Source of the DNA: Cranoglanis bouderius
Lineage: Eukaryota > Chordata > Actinopteri > Siluriformes > Cranoglanididae
Direction: 5' to 3'
Length of the DNA stretch: 64,000 nt
Assembly: GCA_023630585.1 (NCBI GenBank)
Contig: CM042562.1
Coordinates: forward strand, 5,085,684 to 5,149,683
Part shown: positions 11,978 to 23,619 of the stretch, piece after piece
Layout: each line of letters begins with the position of its first letter
How positions within the stretch are numbered: the stretch's first letter is position 1
Program-made: the position numbers and the translations under genes
The notes under the pieces: model-generated
Told to the model about the DNA's origin: nothing
Databases searched by the model: none
What the model saw: only the letters and a program-made list of their open reading frames with translations

Positions 11978-12536
11978 TATGTCACACAGTGGTGAGCTGC
12001 AAATGCATAAGACAAATACTGCAATAGGAAGACTGTCAAAATGCATTGAGCATGTTACACAGAACGAGGGCTTTCTCAAAGGGAACATATTAGACAAGGG
12101 ATATTAATACATATTTTACATTAACCCATCATTCGACATCCATGGGTACAGTTCTGGTCTATTACAGAAAGCTACCCTTCAGGTTAGAGCCGTTAAGTTG
12201 TAAGGTTGAAGCGCAACCAGAAAATGTCCTAGAGGCAAACTGGAGTGAAAATCAGGATGAGCAAACTGAAAACAAGTTCAGAGACTTTGTAACATTATGT
12301 AATTCTGAATTACATTTCAGTTCTCACCCCAACTCAAATGACACTTCGAATCACATCTCTGAGAGATTTAATAAAATCATCGCTGTAGGGTTTCGACCAA
12401 ATCACCTCAGCATTAGGAACTACATAGCAAGTATACTACAAGGCAATATAGTATTTCATATGTGTCCATTACTTTTGTGCCAAGAACCAAATATTCCGCA
12501 AACGCAGCTTTGTTCTACACATAATTATTTTCTGGT

Positions 12537-12690
12537 GCAGTCCAGTGGTGGTTCAGTGATTACAGTTATGCGCTTGTAATCAGAAGTTCACAAGTTCAAA
12601 TCTAAAAACTACCAGAGAACCATGGCTGGAGCAAGACTTTTATCAGCTTAGCTCAACTGTAAGTTGCTGAATGGATATAAATGAAAATGC
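12537..12690 (+). repeat. Diverged tRNA-derived SINE
   Basis: GGTTCAGTGATTAC (box-A position) and CACAAGTTCAAATC (box B) are about 40 bp apart, followed by a SINE-like body (CAGCTTAGCTCAACTGTAAG, then TGGATATAAATGAAAATGC). It is more diverged than the other SINE copies here. Confidence 0.65.
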
Positions 12691-12891
12691 TGACATCATT
12701 TGCCGCTATATGGTTAAGAGCCACAGATCTCGATACTACAGTTATAAGAAGGATGTCCTCTAACACTGCTCGGAGGCGCAGAGAAGTAATGGTCCTCTTC
12801 GCAAAGACATCAAGTGGCAAGACAACTGTCACCAACTGCCATGTGGCAGGTGAGCAGCAACGACATCTGACCACCACCACCACCACCACCA

Positions 12892-12892
<1 letters not shown>

Positions 12893-12927
<35 letters not shown>
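12893..12927. repeat. (ACC)n followed by (CA)n microsatellite
   Basis: A short ACC trinucleotide run (about 12871-12890) is followed by about 16 CA units. Confidence 0.9.
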
Positions 12928-12933
<6 letters not shown>

Positions 12934-13247
12934 ACACTGCTCTTTATAATAGCCCATAATATTTGTATAAGGAAAAAGTAGCAGTTGTAGTAAAGGTTTT
13001 AGAACATTTTTCATTTCCATAATGCTATGTTAAGCCCTGATGGAAAAAACAAAAATACAAAAAAAAACAATAGAGACCCTTATAGAATGTGTAATGGTTT
13101 TAATGGTTATATTGGGAATTGTATTGGTTTTAATGGAGACTGTAATGGTCCCTGTGGGTCTCTACAGATAATTTGTTGCCTTCTATTGGTGGCATGTTAT
13201 GTCTAGTGGATACCATTATAATTTCTGTGATGGTGTCTATTGTTTGT

Positions 13248-13248
13248 T

Positions 13249-13278
<30 letters not shown>
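13248..13278. repeat. Poly(T) to poly(G) junction with a 20-base G run
   Basis: About ten T residues are followed directly by 20 consecutive G residues (13259-13278). A second, shorter run of G follows T residues at 16495-16510. Confidence 0.95.
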
Positions 13279-13280
<2 letters not shown>

Positions 13281-13464
13281 CAGCAGGGAGTTTGGAAGCA
13301 GTGATAATCAGGATGATGTTTTGGGTTAAACAAACTGTTCCTTCTCTTTTTTTTCACTCTTATCAGAAAAACAGCTAGAAGTGATTGAAATGCACGTCGC
13401 GTTACTACAAGTGAAAGCAGAGATTTTCTGGGGCTGGTGAATAAGAGCAGGTCCTGAGATCAGC

Positions 13465-13473
13465 TGTGTGCGC

Positions 13474-13527
<54 letters not shown>
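13465..13527. repeat. (CG)n(TG)n alternating purine-pyrimidine tract
   Basis: About nine CG units are followed by about 19 TG units, an unbroken alternating purine-pyrimidine tract of about 62 bases. Long CG runs are rare in methylated vertebrate genomes. Confidence 0.97.
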
Positions 13528-13529
<2 letters not shown>

Positions 13530-13752
13530 AGGCTATGAATATGCGCATAAACAAATATTTGTAGAGATATGATAAAACACTATAATAGTAGCTGTTATCA
13601 AAGACGGATAGCTGTTAGCTGTGGACAGTCATGTGGCCACACAGAGATGTAACGGTCCGCTGTGTTACAAAATAACGTAGGAAATCGGTTAGGAACTGGT
13701 CACTGTTAACTATTAACAACAGGTCATTATACACACTGTCATTGTCACTTAC

Positions 13753-14210
13753 CTGTGTGGTAAATAAGGACCTGGGTGTACAGTAGACAGGGGGTTTTGG
13801 TTTGGTTGTGGGCTTCCTGCAAGTCCACTTTCCACTTATTTACAGTTTGATCGCTTCCCGCTTTCTTCCATTCATAAATCAAGTCTCGAACATGTAAGCA
13901 GTGGAAAAGCTTTGTAGCCGTATCAGCTACGTGTTCATCCGCTGCAGATGATTCCCTGTGTTTGGCATCTGCGTCGCACAGGGTTCAGCTGTCATCCCGA
14001 TCCAACAGTCTGATCCCCTGCTCCTGCTCCCCATACTCACATCACCACCCTCTGGGGCGCTACGTTTCCCACCCGTTTTCCAAAAAAAAAAAAAATCCCA
14101 CCTCCTAAGCTAGCTGTATCTCATTTCCTGCACTAGGATTGGATCAGATAGCAACTCCTCCTACAAACCGCCGGGACCGACCCACAATCCTAGCACACGG
14201 AGCTGAGGTT
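13753..14210 (-). promoter_or_regulatory. Candidate promoter and first non-coding exon of a minus-strand gene
   Basis: On the minus strand a GC- and CpG-enriched block (about 13850-14210), unlike the AT-rich surroundings, leads into a perfect consensus donor: ACACAG followed by GTAAGTG, with the last exon base at 13753. An ATTGG (CCAAT-type) motif lies near 14140. The exon-like part has only short upstream ORFs, so it would be 5' UTR. By human gene order the next minus-strand gene beyond CPN1 would be DNMBP; that is memory-based inference. A plus-strand promoter or a chance GC-rich patch remains possible. Confidence 0.4.
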
Positions 14211-14633
14211 TTCGGAATACTGGTGGATCAAAAACTACGCTCCCGTGGGTCTTTCATGAAGGCTGTCTCACACATGCCTGCCAGAAACTCGACAGGATTC
14301 TGCTGGTAGTAATGTGAAAACATTCAAGCAAGTGGGAACAAGTTTTGGTAGACGTTTTTTACGGAAACGATGACCTTTGAAAGGTGTGTTTATGGCGAGA
14401 AAGAAAAAAAAAAACCCAAACAAAACAAAACCCAAAACATTAACGTGACTGGAAATTGGATTGTGCAATTTATATTCACTAATATCTTTAAATGTTGGAT
14501 CTATCTTGTTACAGACATTGTTGTAAATGAGGTATATGAGTACTTAGATTTCTAAATCATTAATATTTAAATGTACAGGCTCTAGAAAACTGACTACAGT
14601 AAAGAAACTAGTTTTATATTCTCATTTTACCAT

Positions 14634-14769
<136 letters not shown>

Positions 14770-15164
14770 CATGACATACATAACCTGCTGGGGGGAAAAC
14801 ACAATTGAAAACATCACAGAAATTCTAAAGGTTTTCACTACAAATACCATTACAAACAATCAGCTGACCATTAAAACCATTACCATTACCAATATTGGTC
14901 CTTAATGTGGAAATGTCCAAAGCCTAGAAGACTTGCAGAGTAGAAAATAACACCTAATTTAGGATTTTATTCACTTCACCAAGTGAGCATAACACATGGT
15001 CTCTACGCTTCATGACAGCGACAGATCATAATTTCACTCTTCTTCACTCCTGTTGAATTCCTGAGGACATTTTGCACTATTTCTTTATATAATGCTGGCA
15101 TATGGCCTTCTTTTTTCATCATGTATTCCTTCTGTAAATCTCACCTTATTCTGAATAACTTATA

Positions 15165-15352
15165 TTTACATTTATGGAATTTGGCAGACGCCCTTATCCA
15201 GAGCAACTTACATTTATTTCATTTATACATCTGAGCAGTTAAGGGCCTTGCTCAAGGGCCCAACAGTGGCGGCCTGGCTGTGCTGGGGTTTGAACTCACA
15301 GCCTTCCAATCAGTAGCCCAGCGTCTTAAGCATTGAGCTACCACTGCCCTAT
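15165..15352 (-). repeat. tRNA-derived SINE, near full length
   Basis: Read on the minus strand it has a box-A-like GGTAGCTCAATGCTTAAGAC, box B (GAGTTCAAACCCCAGC), the body GGGCCCTTGAGCAAGGCCC and the tail GCTCTGGATAAGGGCGTCTG. It is the same family as 63213-63405. The tail is typical of LINE-derived SINE tails in fish. Confidence 0.9.
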
Positions 15353-15399
15353 ATATAAAATTATATAATACGTTTGTGGTGTGTCAGCATTTACTGACA

Positions 15400-17600
15400 T
15401 CCCTGAACAGAGAGACAATGGAAGGAAACCTTTTTAAACTGGGAAAGCCATACCATGTCATGAGCCACTAAGCAAGCAAATTATTTTTAGTCACACAAAC
15501 AGAAGATTTAGTGCATTCATTACAGCTTACCTGTACAGCAAATACTCTTTATTTGTTTGTTTGTTTGTTTGTTCATTTATTTAGTTATTTGTTGTTCGTT
15601 TGTTTGTCCGCTTGCTCAATGAAACATCTGTACACTAGCTGTTGTGGTACACATCTTTTTCCAAGAGTCGTCAGCTGAGTCAAAACTCAGTCACTAGCTG
15701 ACATAGTGGACGTATAATACGACTGTAATATTCATTGTAGCCCAGACCACACTACATGTATTCAGCTCATTCTCCTGACACTATACCACCCACTGCATCT
15801 GAGAGAATACGCCAGATCAGTCCATACAGACTGTGTGAAAAGCTTGTTTTATGTCCACTCCTACACTCCTTTTCATTGACTGTGATCATGTGAGTGTTGA
15901 ACTCTTTGTTTCTATTCTCTATTATATGCTGTCATTTGTCTGCTTTCACAATTTGTTTGAGTTGTATTGAAAGATGGTTCAGTATGCAGTGGAATTTTGT
16001 GGATTGATTGTTACCCTTCGGACTGTCAGAACTGATATCTATGACTCTTACTGGAAATAAGCGTATTTATACATTTAAATATAATGATTTTATGCATGGA
16101 ATGGACATAACTAATAGCGTTAATGTTATATGGTAAATTTAATTCATTCAAAACTCAGAAATATATACAATATTCTTTTTATAGTTTGCAAATAATTACA
16201 GTTGTTTACTTGGAATATTATATGCAGGCAAAAAAAAAAGCACTTGAAAAATGCAAACAAAAGAAAATTAAAAAACACTTACATTAAGCACAGTCTTTTC
16301 AGTCTTTACACATATTTTGTCCTGGGAGAGCTATTTAAAAATTTGTACTATACTTAGCTGAAAACAGGAGTGTGTTTTATTATCAAAATATGATGACCTA
16401 TTCCTGCAGTTTTTGGTTGTAGGGCACATGTCCAGGGTTCAGGACATTCCTGGAGCGAGTTTTTCCTTTTCCTGTACGTCAAACATTACTTTTTTTGGGG
16501 GGGGGGGGGGTGTTGTTTGTTATCCATAGGAAAATAGTTGAAAACCCACTGGCTTTCGCGAGCTAAATATAAATATATAGGTGAACAAGTAGATCATTGT
16601 GTGTTTAGGGTTTTTAGAATCTTTCCTTGAGTTAGGATTTTGAACTTTGCAACTTTACAATACAGTGAATTTTTATAGAATACTAATTCTTATAAAATAC
16701 AATAAAAATCTAAAAAATTGGGCCTAAAACATACTGTAGTTCTTCCAATCCAATCAGGTGCACACATTTAAGTGGACAACAGTGACCTCTGGTGTACAAA
16801 TATACAACAACAAGTATCAAACGATGAACACTTTATTATAATATTTTTTTCTTAATGGATATATTTCAACTTTTTGAAGTTATAATTTTCTGTATTGTAC
16901 TAACAATAGAATTTTCTTTTTAGTATTTAGGATTTTCCGATCTTACTCTAACTATCAATTACTCTAATTTAATTAATTCCTTTAAAATACATAGAGTATT
17001 AATTTCCTAAAATCAGAGAGATGAGAGTAGAACTACACAGTATAAAAAAATGGTCTTTAGAGTTCTGTAAATATTCAGTGCTTTACAGTAATCCTACTGA
17101 TACCATAACAGTCTTAGCACATGTTAAAAGGCTAAATGTATCTGTGATATCTATGATAACACATTTTTGTTCAATCTGTAATATGTAATCACAAACATAT
17201 CAAGAAAATACCGACTAAGGACCATTTCATTGCTACATTTGATTATACTTGATTACATTTTGTTTTGGGTCTGCATAAAATGTTACTTAATCAAAGGAGA
17301 TTGTTAAATTCTTTGTAAGTGCTGATGTACAATACTGGTGACACCTCATAACATTGCATTATTATCTAAATTATTTTCTGAATTATATGCTGATTCCTTT
17401 CTATGAACCTGACATTATTTAATACATGCATTTCTTAAGTGTTACATGAATGTGAATTCATTTCAATAGAACACTCTTGTGAAAAACATAATATTAAGCA
17501 TACAAGACAAACTGAGGCGTGAGGAAGTATGTTTCAGTGATGTGATTTGTAACAGCGATAGGCTAAACTTCCTTTGCCAACATTTTCCAGGGACTTGTCC
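15400..17600. other. AT-rich intergenic DNA downstream of cpn1
   Basis: Low-complexity AT-rich sequence with a TTTG run near 15550 and a G run near 16495-16510. The cpn1 3' UTR should extend into the upper end of this interval, but I could not pick its polyadenylation site with confidence. No other gene is seen. Confidence 0.6.
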
Positions 17601-17618
17601 CTTTTTTAATTTTTTTTT

Positions 17619-18964
17619 TTATCTTGGACCGAGGTTGGCTGGAGGAACTTTGGCTGCCGACAAGCTCTTCGTATCTTGATGGTCCCTCGCATTCAAGTTT
17701 GTCTCTTTTGGTGCTGGTTTCAAATAGAAGTGTAACTGAAAGCAAAAGGCATATATTCATATGTGCAAACACTATTTATTATTTTTTTTTAAATAAATGT
17801 AGATGTATGGCATCGATAGCATTTATTTTATTCTGACCTGTATGGCCTCAGCAGGTCCGACTGTCACTGTACTGGTGGAAGGCTGGTAGTCTGGTGCAAA
17901 GGCAGTTACAGTGTAGGTTCCTGGCAAAAGCAGACGGAAGTAATCTCCATCTGCACCTAGGACACGAGACATAGATGCAATCAGTATTAGACACTACCGA
18001 TAAGGTATTTATCAAACCATTAAATCTTGTTTATTTATCTATATAGTGAAGATTTACTAACCACTGGTTATGTCATGGTTTATGCCTGCCACTGAGATCA
18101 CTGCATTGCTGATGGGGTTGTTATTCTCATCATAAACCATTCCTTTAATGCCATGGTTAACCTGGGGACAAGTCATATTACTGTCATGATCCGTGTTAGT
18201 TATACTGGGTATGCTGTATATGCCTTAAATATAGGTAGTAATTGTTTCCATCCATGTCATGTTCTGTGCTAACAATGAATAGTATTACTGTGACTAAGTT
18301 GTAACTTTTATACTCATAGCCCATTCAAAGCACAAAGAAGCAGGTTGGTTACAGACTAATGCAATGGTACAACACTGGGTTGTTGTCTGTCCCTCTCTCA
18401 CATCTTGTCTAAAATCCTACTTTCTTTAATTTCCCATTTCATTATGGACACAATGCACTTTAACCAGGTGTATGCTTTCCCCAGGAAGTTAAGCTTCTAA
18501 GTGCTTCAGTGAAGTGAGATGTGACCCAAGTTCTGGGAAGGGGGACTCACTTCTTCCAGGTAGGATACCAGAGCCTCCCTGTTGGCCAGCCATTCTCTGG
18601 CCAGAGTGCTTGCTGGGGGGAATTTCTCACAGCTCAACTCCAGAGTGATCTCAAAGCAGTTAGTGTATAGGTAGTTAAAGTCCTGCATGCCTGCAAACAC
18701 AAAATGCTAATGTTTAACCACATGTATTCACTCCCTGTGGAGAATTCAGTTCTGGCCTTGTGTTGATTTGAGTAATTAAGTAGCTCAATAATGAAACATT
18801 TGGGCATTTTTGTTATATTTAAAGATATAATCCAATAAAGGCATCCACTGACCCTTGGAAAGAGTGTACCAGCTGGCTCCATTGGTAATCCCCTCGTCAA
18901 AGTAATCTCCACAGTTATAGCCTTTATGCATCCAGCTGTGAGCATAGGAGTAAGTCTTTGCCAA

Positions 18965-19018
<54 letters not shown>

Positions 19019-20972
19019 ACACACACACTATAATAAGTAATATTTAATTAAGTAACTCTAAAAATGTATAAGTAGTCACTCATTTGAATTATTACATACG
19101 TTTTTGAAGAGCTTGTCATCCGGAGTGGCAGAATATGTAGACCTGCCTCTTATACGGGCTTCTCTGGATTTATCAAAAGGGTAGTTTGCCACCACTGCTC
19201 CTCCATGCAGATTTGCTGATAGAACAAAGTTATAACTTTGCATCCATCTAATGACTGCAAGAGTCTCTGGTTCAACCTAGAGCCAGAAAGAGCACAGGAG
19301 CAAAATTATATACATTAATATACTCTACACATACACCACACAGCACGACTGCATACACTGCCCCTGAGGGAAATGATTTACTATGTCATTGGAAAGTTAT
19401 CTGGGCCATATAACATGCCACAATACATCCCATTAAAGCAACAAGGAAAATAAACAATTGGCTGCATTTATTGCTTTGGGTCAGATCAGTTTGGCACCAC
19501 AGTTTTTTTTGTCCTTGCAGATAACTGCTGGAATATTAAACCAGTCTAAGCACTGGTTTGGGGAAACTTAGTGACCTTAGGCTTCTTAGTGACCTCAGCT
19601 GCCAGCAAAGAGCTTGGTTTCAGTGGGAAAAGACCTTCCTAGCACCATGTGATGTGTGATTAAAGGTTTTATGGCAAGCAGTAATGTCAGAGACGTGCTT
19701 AGCTGTTATCTATAATGGTACTGTCTTATGTAAAATTAGACATTTCTAATCTGGAGTTCTCATTTAGACAAAGGTGTTAAAATTACACTGTCCTTGCATA
19801 GATTCTATTCAAATAAGAAAATATTAGCTGTACCCTGTTTTTAAAACCATTGAGCTGAGCTGCAGTCTGTGTTGAGTTTCACGCTACGTAGAATTCATTG
19901 TTGTTTAAAATCCACCATTGGCCTAAGCCAAATACTTTCACGTCGACTACCTAGTGGTTTAACTGATATGTAACAGCACACCATTTGGGGAACTGATCTG
20001 GATGAAAAAGTTCCTTTCCAGTGTCTGCTTATTTAAACAACAATACTGAAAGGTTGAATTGTCAGTGTCTGATACAGTTCAGTCTAGTGCTGTAAGACCT
20101 TGGAAGGATACTTATCCGGTGAGTGATGGATAGCTTATACTGATAAAACAACAATATTTTCTGCCCTGTGGGTTTATGTAATCCATGCCATATGTAGCAT
20201 TTTACCTTTTTTTAATTTAAACAAGTTTGTGCAAGATTGTGACAGATATCAAAGTAAAACAACACACAACACAGGGAGTCGTAGTAGTTGCTACAGTACC
20301 ATGTTTCAGACGTTTTGGGTTTCTCAAATGAGAATTCTTTTCCTTTCCTTTTATTTTATTGATTGATCTATACATGTTATCTCAAGTTACCATGGTATCC
20401 AAGCTGACTTTACGATGATCACTGTTAGTTTGTGTTACCCACCTGGTGCTCCCAGTTGTCTGGAAGGGGCAAATGGTGATTCTGTCCATTGTTCTTCTCA
20501 TTGTAATACATGAGTGCATTCAGGTCAGGGAAATTGCGATTTAGGTCCACATCTCTGGAATTCCCACGGCCCACCAGGTAACCATTGAACTCTGGACCCT
20601 GGAAGCAAGACAATTTTTTTTTCACTATGTATACTGAACTCTGCTTCCTAAATGCCTATAAGTATAAGGAAAAGTCATTAATGATATTGCATCGGATCTT
20701 ATACATGGTGAATAGTGATGCACATATGAAGAATCATGGCCAGTGTGATGTATTTTGGTACAGGGCAGTTGGTTTGTGATGTGTGAGATGGTGAAAATAT
20801 ACAATTTTAAAGCTGTTTGTTGCTGGGCATTGAGTTTGTGCCTGAAATAAACTGTTCAGGCTGGAGCAGATAACATATGTATAATGCATGAGCCCAGACA
20901 TCTGCACATACTGACTGTTTGATTAATCTTGAAACAACTGTGATAGTTTGTTTTTCTCATGCAGAGGGTACA

Positions 20973-21009
<37 letters not shown>

Positions 21010-22869
21010 GAATAAACTTTTGAGATTTATTTTTCTTTCGTAAGTATGGCTTTAATACCTGCCTAGCTGCCACTTCATAGCCATCTGGATTCATGGAGGG
21101 CAGAATGTGAATGCGTGTGTTGTGGATGAGCTCTGTAATCCGTTGGGTCCCTGCTTGGTACTCGTCACAGAAGAACTGAGAGAGGTGGATGAGTAGCTCG
21201 CGGCCCAGCACCTCGTTCCCATGCATATTCCCCACATACTTGAACTCCGGCTCCACTAGAAAACACATGTCAAGTGACCACTGTCAGGAAGTCAGAAGAG
21301 CATGCAGCCACATCTGCAAAGAGCACATAAGTGGATGGCAGCAGAGCTCTAATTTGTGGTTCACTGTAGAAAAACTGAGGGGTTCACATGTAATTAGATT
21401 GCCAGCATTATCTTTCATGACTAAATGACACTTGTGAATGGAAACACACTGTGTTGAAATCTGCTTACTATCTACCTCTAGTTTTCTTCTTGAGTGTGCC
21501 ACAGGTTTTAATTATTTTGCCTAGTTGTAATTTCACAATCAAGTTAATCTACATTTCAAAGTATTCATTTCACTCTCTTAGTAAGGGGTTCCATTTTAGT
21601 GAGAAGAAAATCTAATTGGCAATGTGAATGAGACAGGCTGCATATTTAGCAGTTGTTAATCAAATAATGATTGGATTACTGGAAGTGTATTGAGCAAGTA
21701 AGAGATTGACTGAATTAAATTGGTGCCTCTTTCTGCTTCAGCAATTCATCAACCTACATCTAAGGTCCTACAATCTTTCTCATATATTCAATCACAAGCA
21801 CATTGCTTAATATAAGCACCATGTTGATCATAAACTGACGAGTGGAGTCATAGTGTGGACTGCTGGTGAGGTTCCTGTTTTTGTGCTTTTCACCTTATTG
21901 TGGAACATGCATACATCCTCCAATTCTACTGAAGGAAGCCCATACATCAGCAAAAAAAAAAAAAAAAGCCGTCCTGACGCAGTCTTAAACCACTCACAAT
22001 ATTTGTGGCTAGCATATCTTTGTCAACTGAAAGTCTAGAGTCATAAAGTGTCTCATATGGTTATACCTAAGCTATGCTAAATGTTTATATCAATGTAAGT
22101 CATTGTTGTCCCCACTCTATTGCAAGAGGAAAGACAAAACCTTAGCAGCATTTACAGCATGTTCTGCTTGATTCTTGTAAATTGTGTGTGCTTTTGGCAC
22201 AAAGGCCATTTCTGTGTACCTTAGCTGTTGACAGGACCTTTAGTTTTCTTTCAACAGCTGAGCAACACAGGGTCATCAGGTCACATCAGATTATAAATCA
22301 GAAGCCTACATTTTCTGATGGACAGGGAGCAGACTAAATTACATCAAGGTTTAGCTTAAAAACTAAATAAACAAGAAATGTCCTTATATTTTCAGCGCAT
22401 TTTAATTTGCGCTGAAAATCAGGTGAACTGTGGTTTACATTGGCTGGCTCAATTACATTGTGCACCATGTCCCTTTAGAATACATCCCTACCATAGCTTA
22501 GGAGGTGTCATCTTTCAACTGTACATCGTTAGCTATAATTTCTCAAACATTGTTAGGGAGTCTTGGAAAAGAGATTTAAAAGTAACACTGACTCTGAAGT
22601 AGGTAAAGACACTCACATGCTTCATGGATGCCTGGATTATCGCTGAACTCCAGCACATAAAGGTGGCGTCCCTCCACACTGCGACCAATGCTGTAGATGC
22701 GGGTGATGTAGGGGCACTGGCTATGGATGGAGAACAGAGTGCGCACCATCTCCTCATATCCATGGTGTTGAAATTCAACAGCCCTAGTCTTCGGAGCCCC
22801 AAGCCCCAGGAGCAGTACTCCAATCCAAACTACACAACTGCCTGACAGCATGGTCCTGTTCTGCTCCAC
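17619..22869 (-). CDS. cpn1: Carboxypeptidase N catalytic subunit
   Basis: Secreted plasma zinc metallocarboxypeptidase (M14, N/E group) that removes C-terminal Arg or Lys from kinins, anaphylatoxins and other peptides. Nine exons join in frame to 456 aa (human about 458): 22869-22617, 21255-21059, 20598-20443, 19276-19100, 18964-18853, 18690-18551, 18161-18062, 17956-17838, 17735-17619; every donor is GT and every acceptor AG. Residues 1-30 are a signal peptide; an alternative start at Met7 (22851) gives a more typical one. Zinc ligands are H96 and E99 (GNMHGNE) and H226 (SANLHGG). Substrate-binding N170 R171 lie in DLNRNF; the catalytic Glu is in CFEITLELSC (about 316). Exons 7-9 encode the transthyretin-like domain (GIKGMVYDENNNP, DGDYFRLLLPGTY). 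The C-terminal tail is short. All key residues are intact, so the gene looks functional. Confidence 0.97.
18967..19028 (-). repeat. (TG)n tract abutting the cpn1 exon 5 acceptor
   Basis: On the transcribed strand about 30 TG units, with one GGG interruption, run directly into TAG and the first base of cpn1 exon 5 at 18964. The repeat takes the place of an ordinary polypyrimidine tract. Confidence 0.95.
20973..21009. repeat. (TG)n(TA)n microsatellite in cpn1 intron 2
   Basis: Short compound repeat about 50 bp downstream of the exon 2 donor on the transcribed strand. Confidence 0.9.
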
Positions 22870-23016
22870 AAACAGAGAGCTGCTCCCTCTCCCTCACTCG
22901 CTCTTTCCCTCTCCCTGTCCCTCCTTTTCTCATTCCACTCATCCGGTCTGTCTCCTCCCTCACACTCATATACAGAAGAAAGTAAGGACAACTTGCCCCT
23001 CCTTCTCTATCTTTCA

Positions 23017-23022
23017 TTTATA
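23017..23022 (-). promoter_or_regulatory. Probable TATA box of cpn1
   Basis: The minus strand reads CCTTATAAATG about 150 bp upstream of the cpn1 start codon, which would put transcription start near 22990 and give a 5' UTR of roughly 120 bp without an intron. A match to the HNF1 half-site pattern (GTTAATGAATAAA) lies at 23351-23363. That would fit liver expression, but it is inference from sequence alone. Confidence 0.5.
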
Positions 23023-23517
23023 AGGTTTCCTCACCATGTTTCATCATGTGTGTGACTGTTACTTTATTGGCACGACAAATGTGTGTGTGAGCAACTGAAG
23101 CCGCCTGCCTGTGGTGGGGGGTACCATGTATATTGCGTCTTGTATATTTTACTTTTGAAGCTGACTTAACCTCATGCTTTGCATTGTTCTCTGTCTGGCT
23201 GTGCCATGGCAGTATTTTTTTAAGCTCATAGCTGATCTGTGGTATGTCTCCGCCACTGACTCCAAGAAGGGAAATAGAAAGCAGGAAGAGCAAGGAAGGC
23301 AGACAGAGAACATTTTTCATTCCCTCTTTGTGTATCTACATCAACATTGGTTTATTCATTAACTTTGCGTAAACACAGTGGGAAGGCCAGAGGTTTTCTA
23401 GTATCTTTTGGGACAGCAGTGCTGAGATTCCTGGAGGACTTCCCCCTCAACACACTGTCTTTAACCCCCAGGAGCTGCTGTCAATCACCATGATCATTTA
23501 AGAGCTGTAGCTGTCAC

Positions 23518-23520
<3 letters not shown>

Positions 23521-23611
<91 letters not shown>
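23521..23611. repeat. (GT)n microsatellite
   Basis: Pure GT tract of about 45 units, about 500 bp upstream of the probable cpn1 promoter. Confidence 0.98.
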
Positions 23612-23614
<3 letters not shown>

Positions 23615-23619
23615 CACCT

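Noticed and set aside
12142..12579. 145-codon plus-strand ORF
   Set aside because: No signal peptide, domain or splice pattern, and its 3' end runs into a SINE. I judge it chance in this AT-rich region.
15165..15352. Functional tRNA gene from the box A/box B motifs (also at 6022 and 63213)
   Set aside because: The motifs sit in a repeated SINE body with a LINE-like tail and do not fold into a complete cloverleaf.
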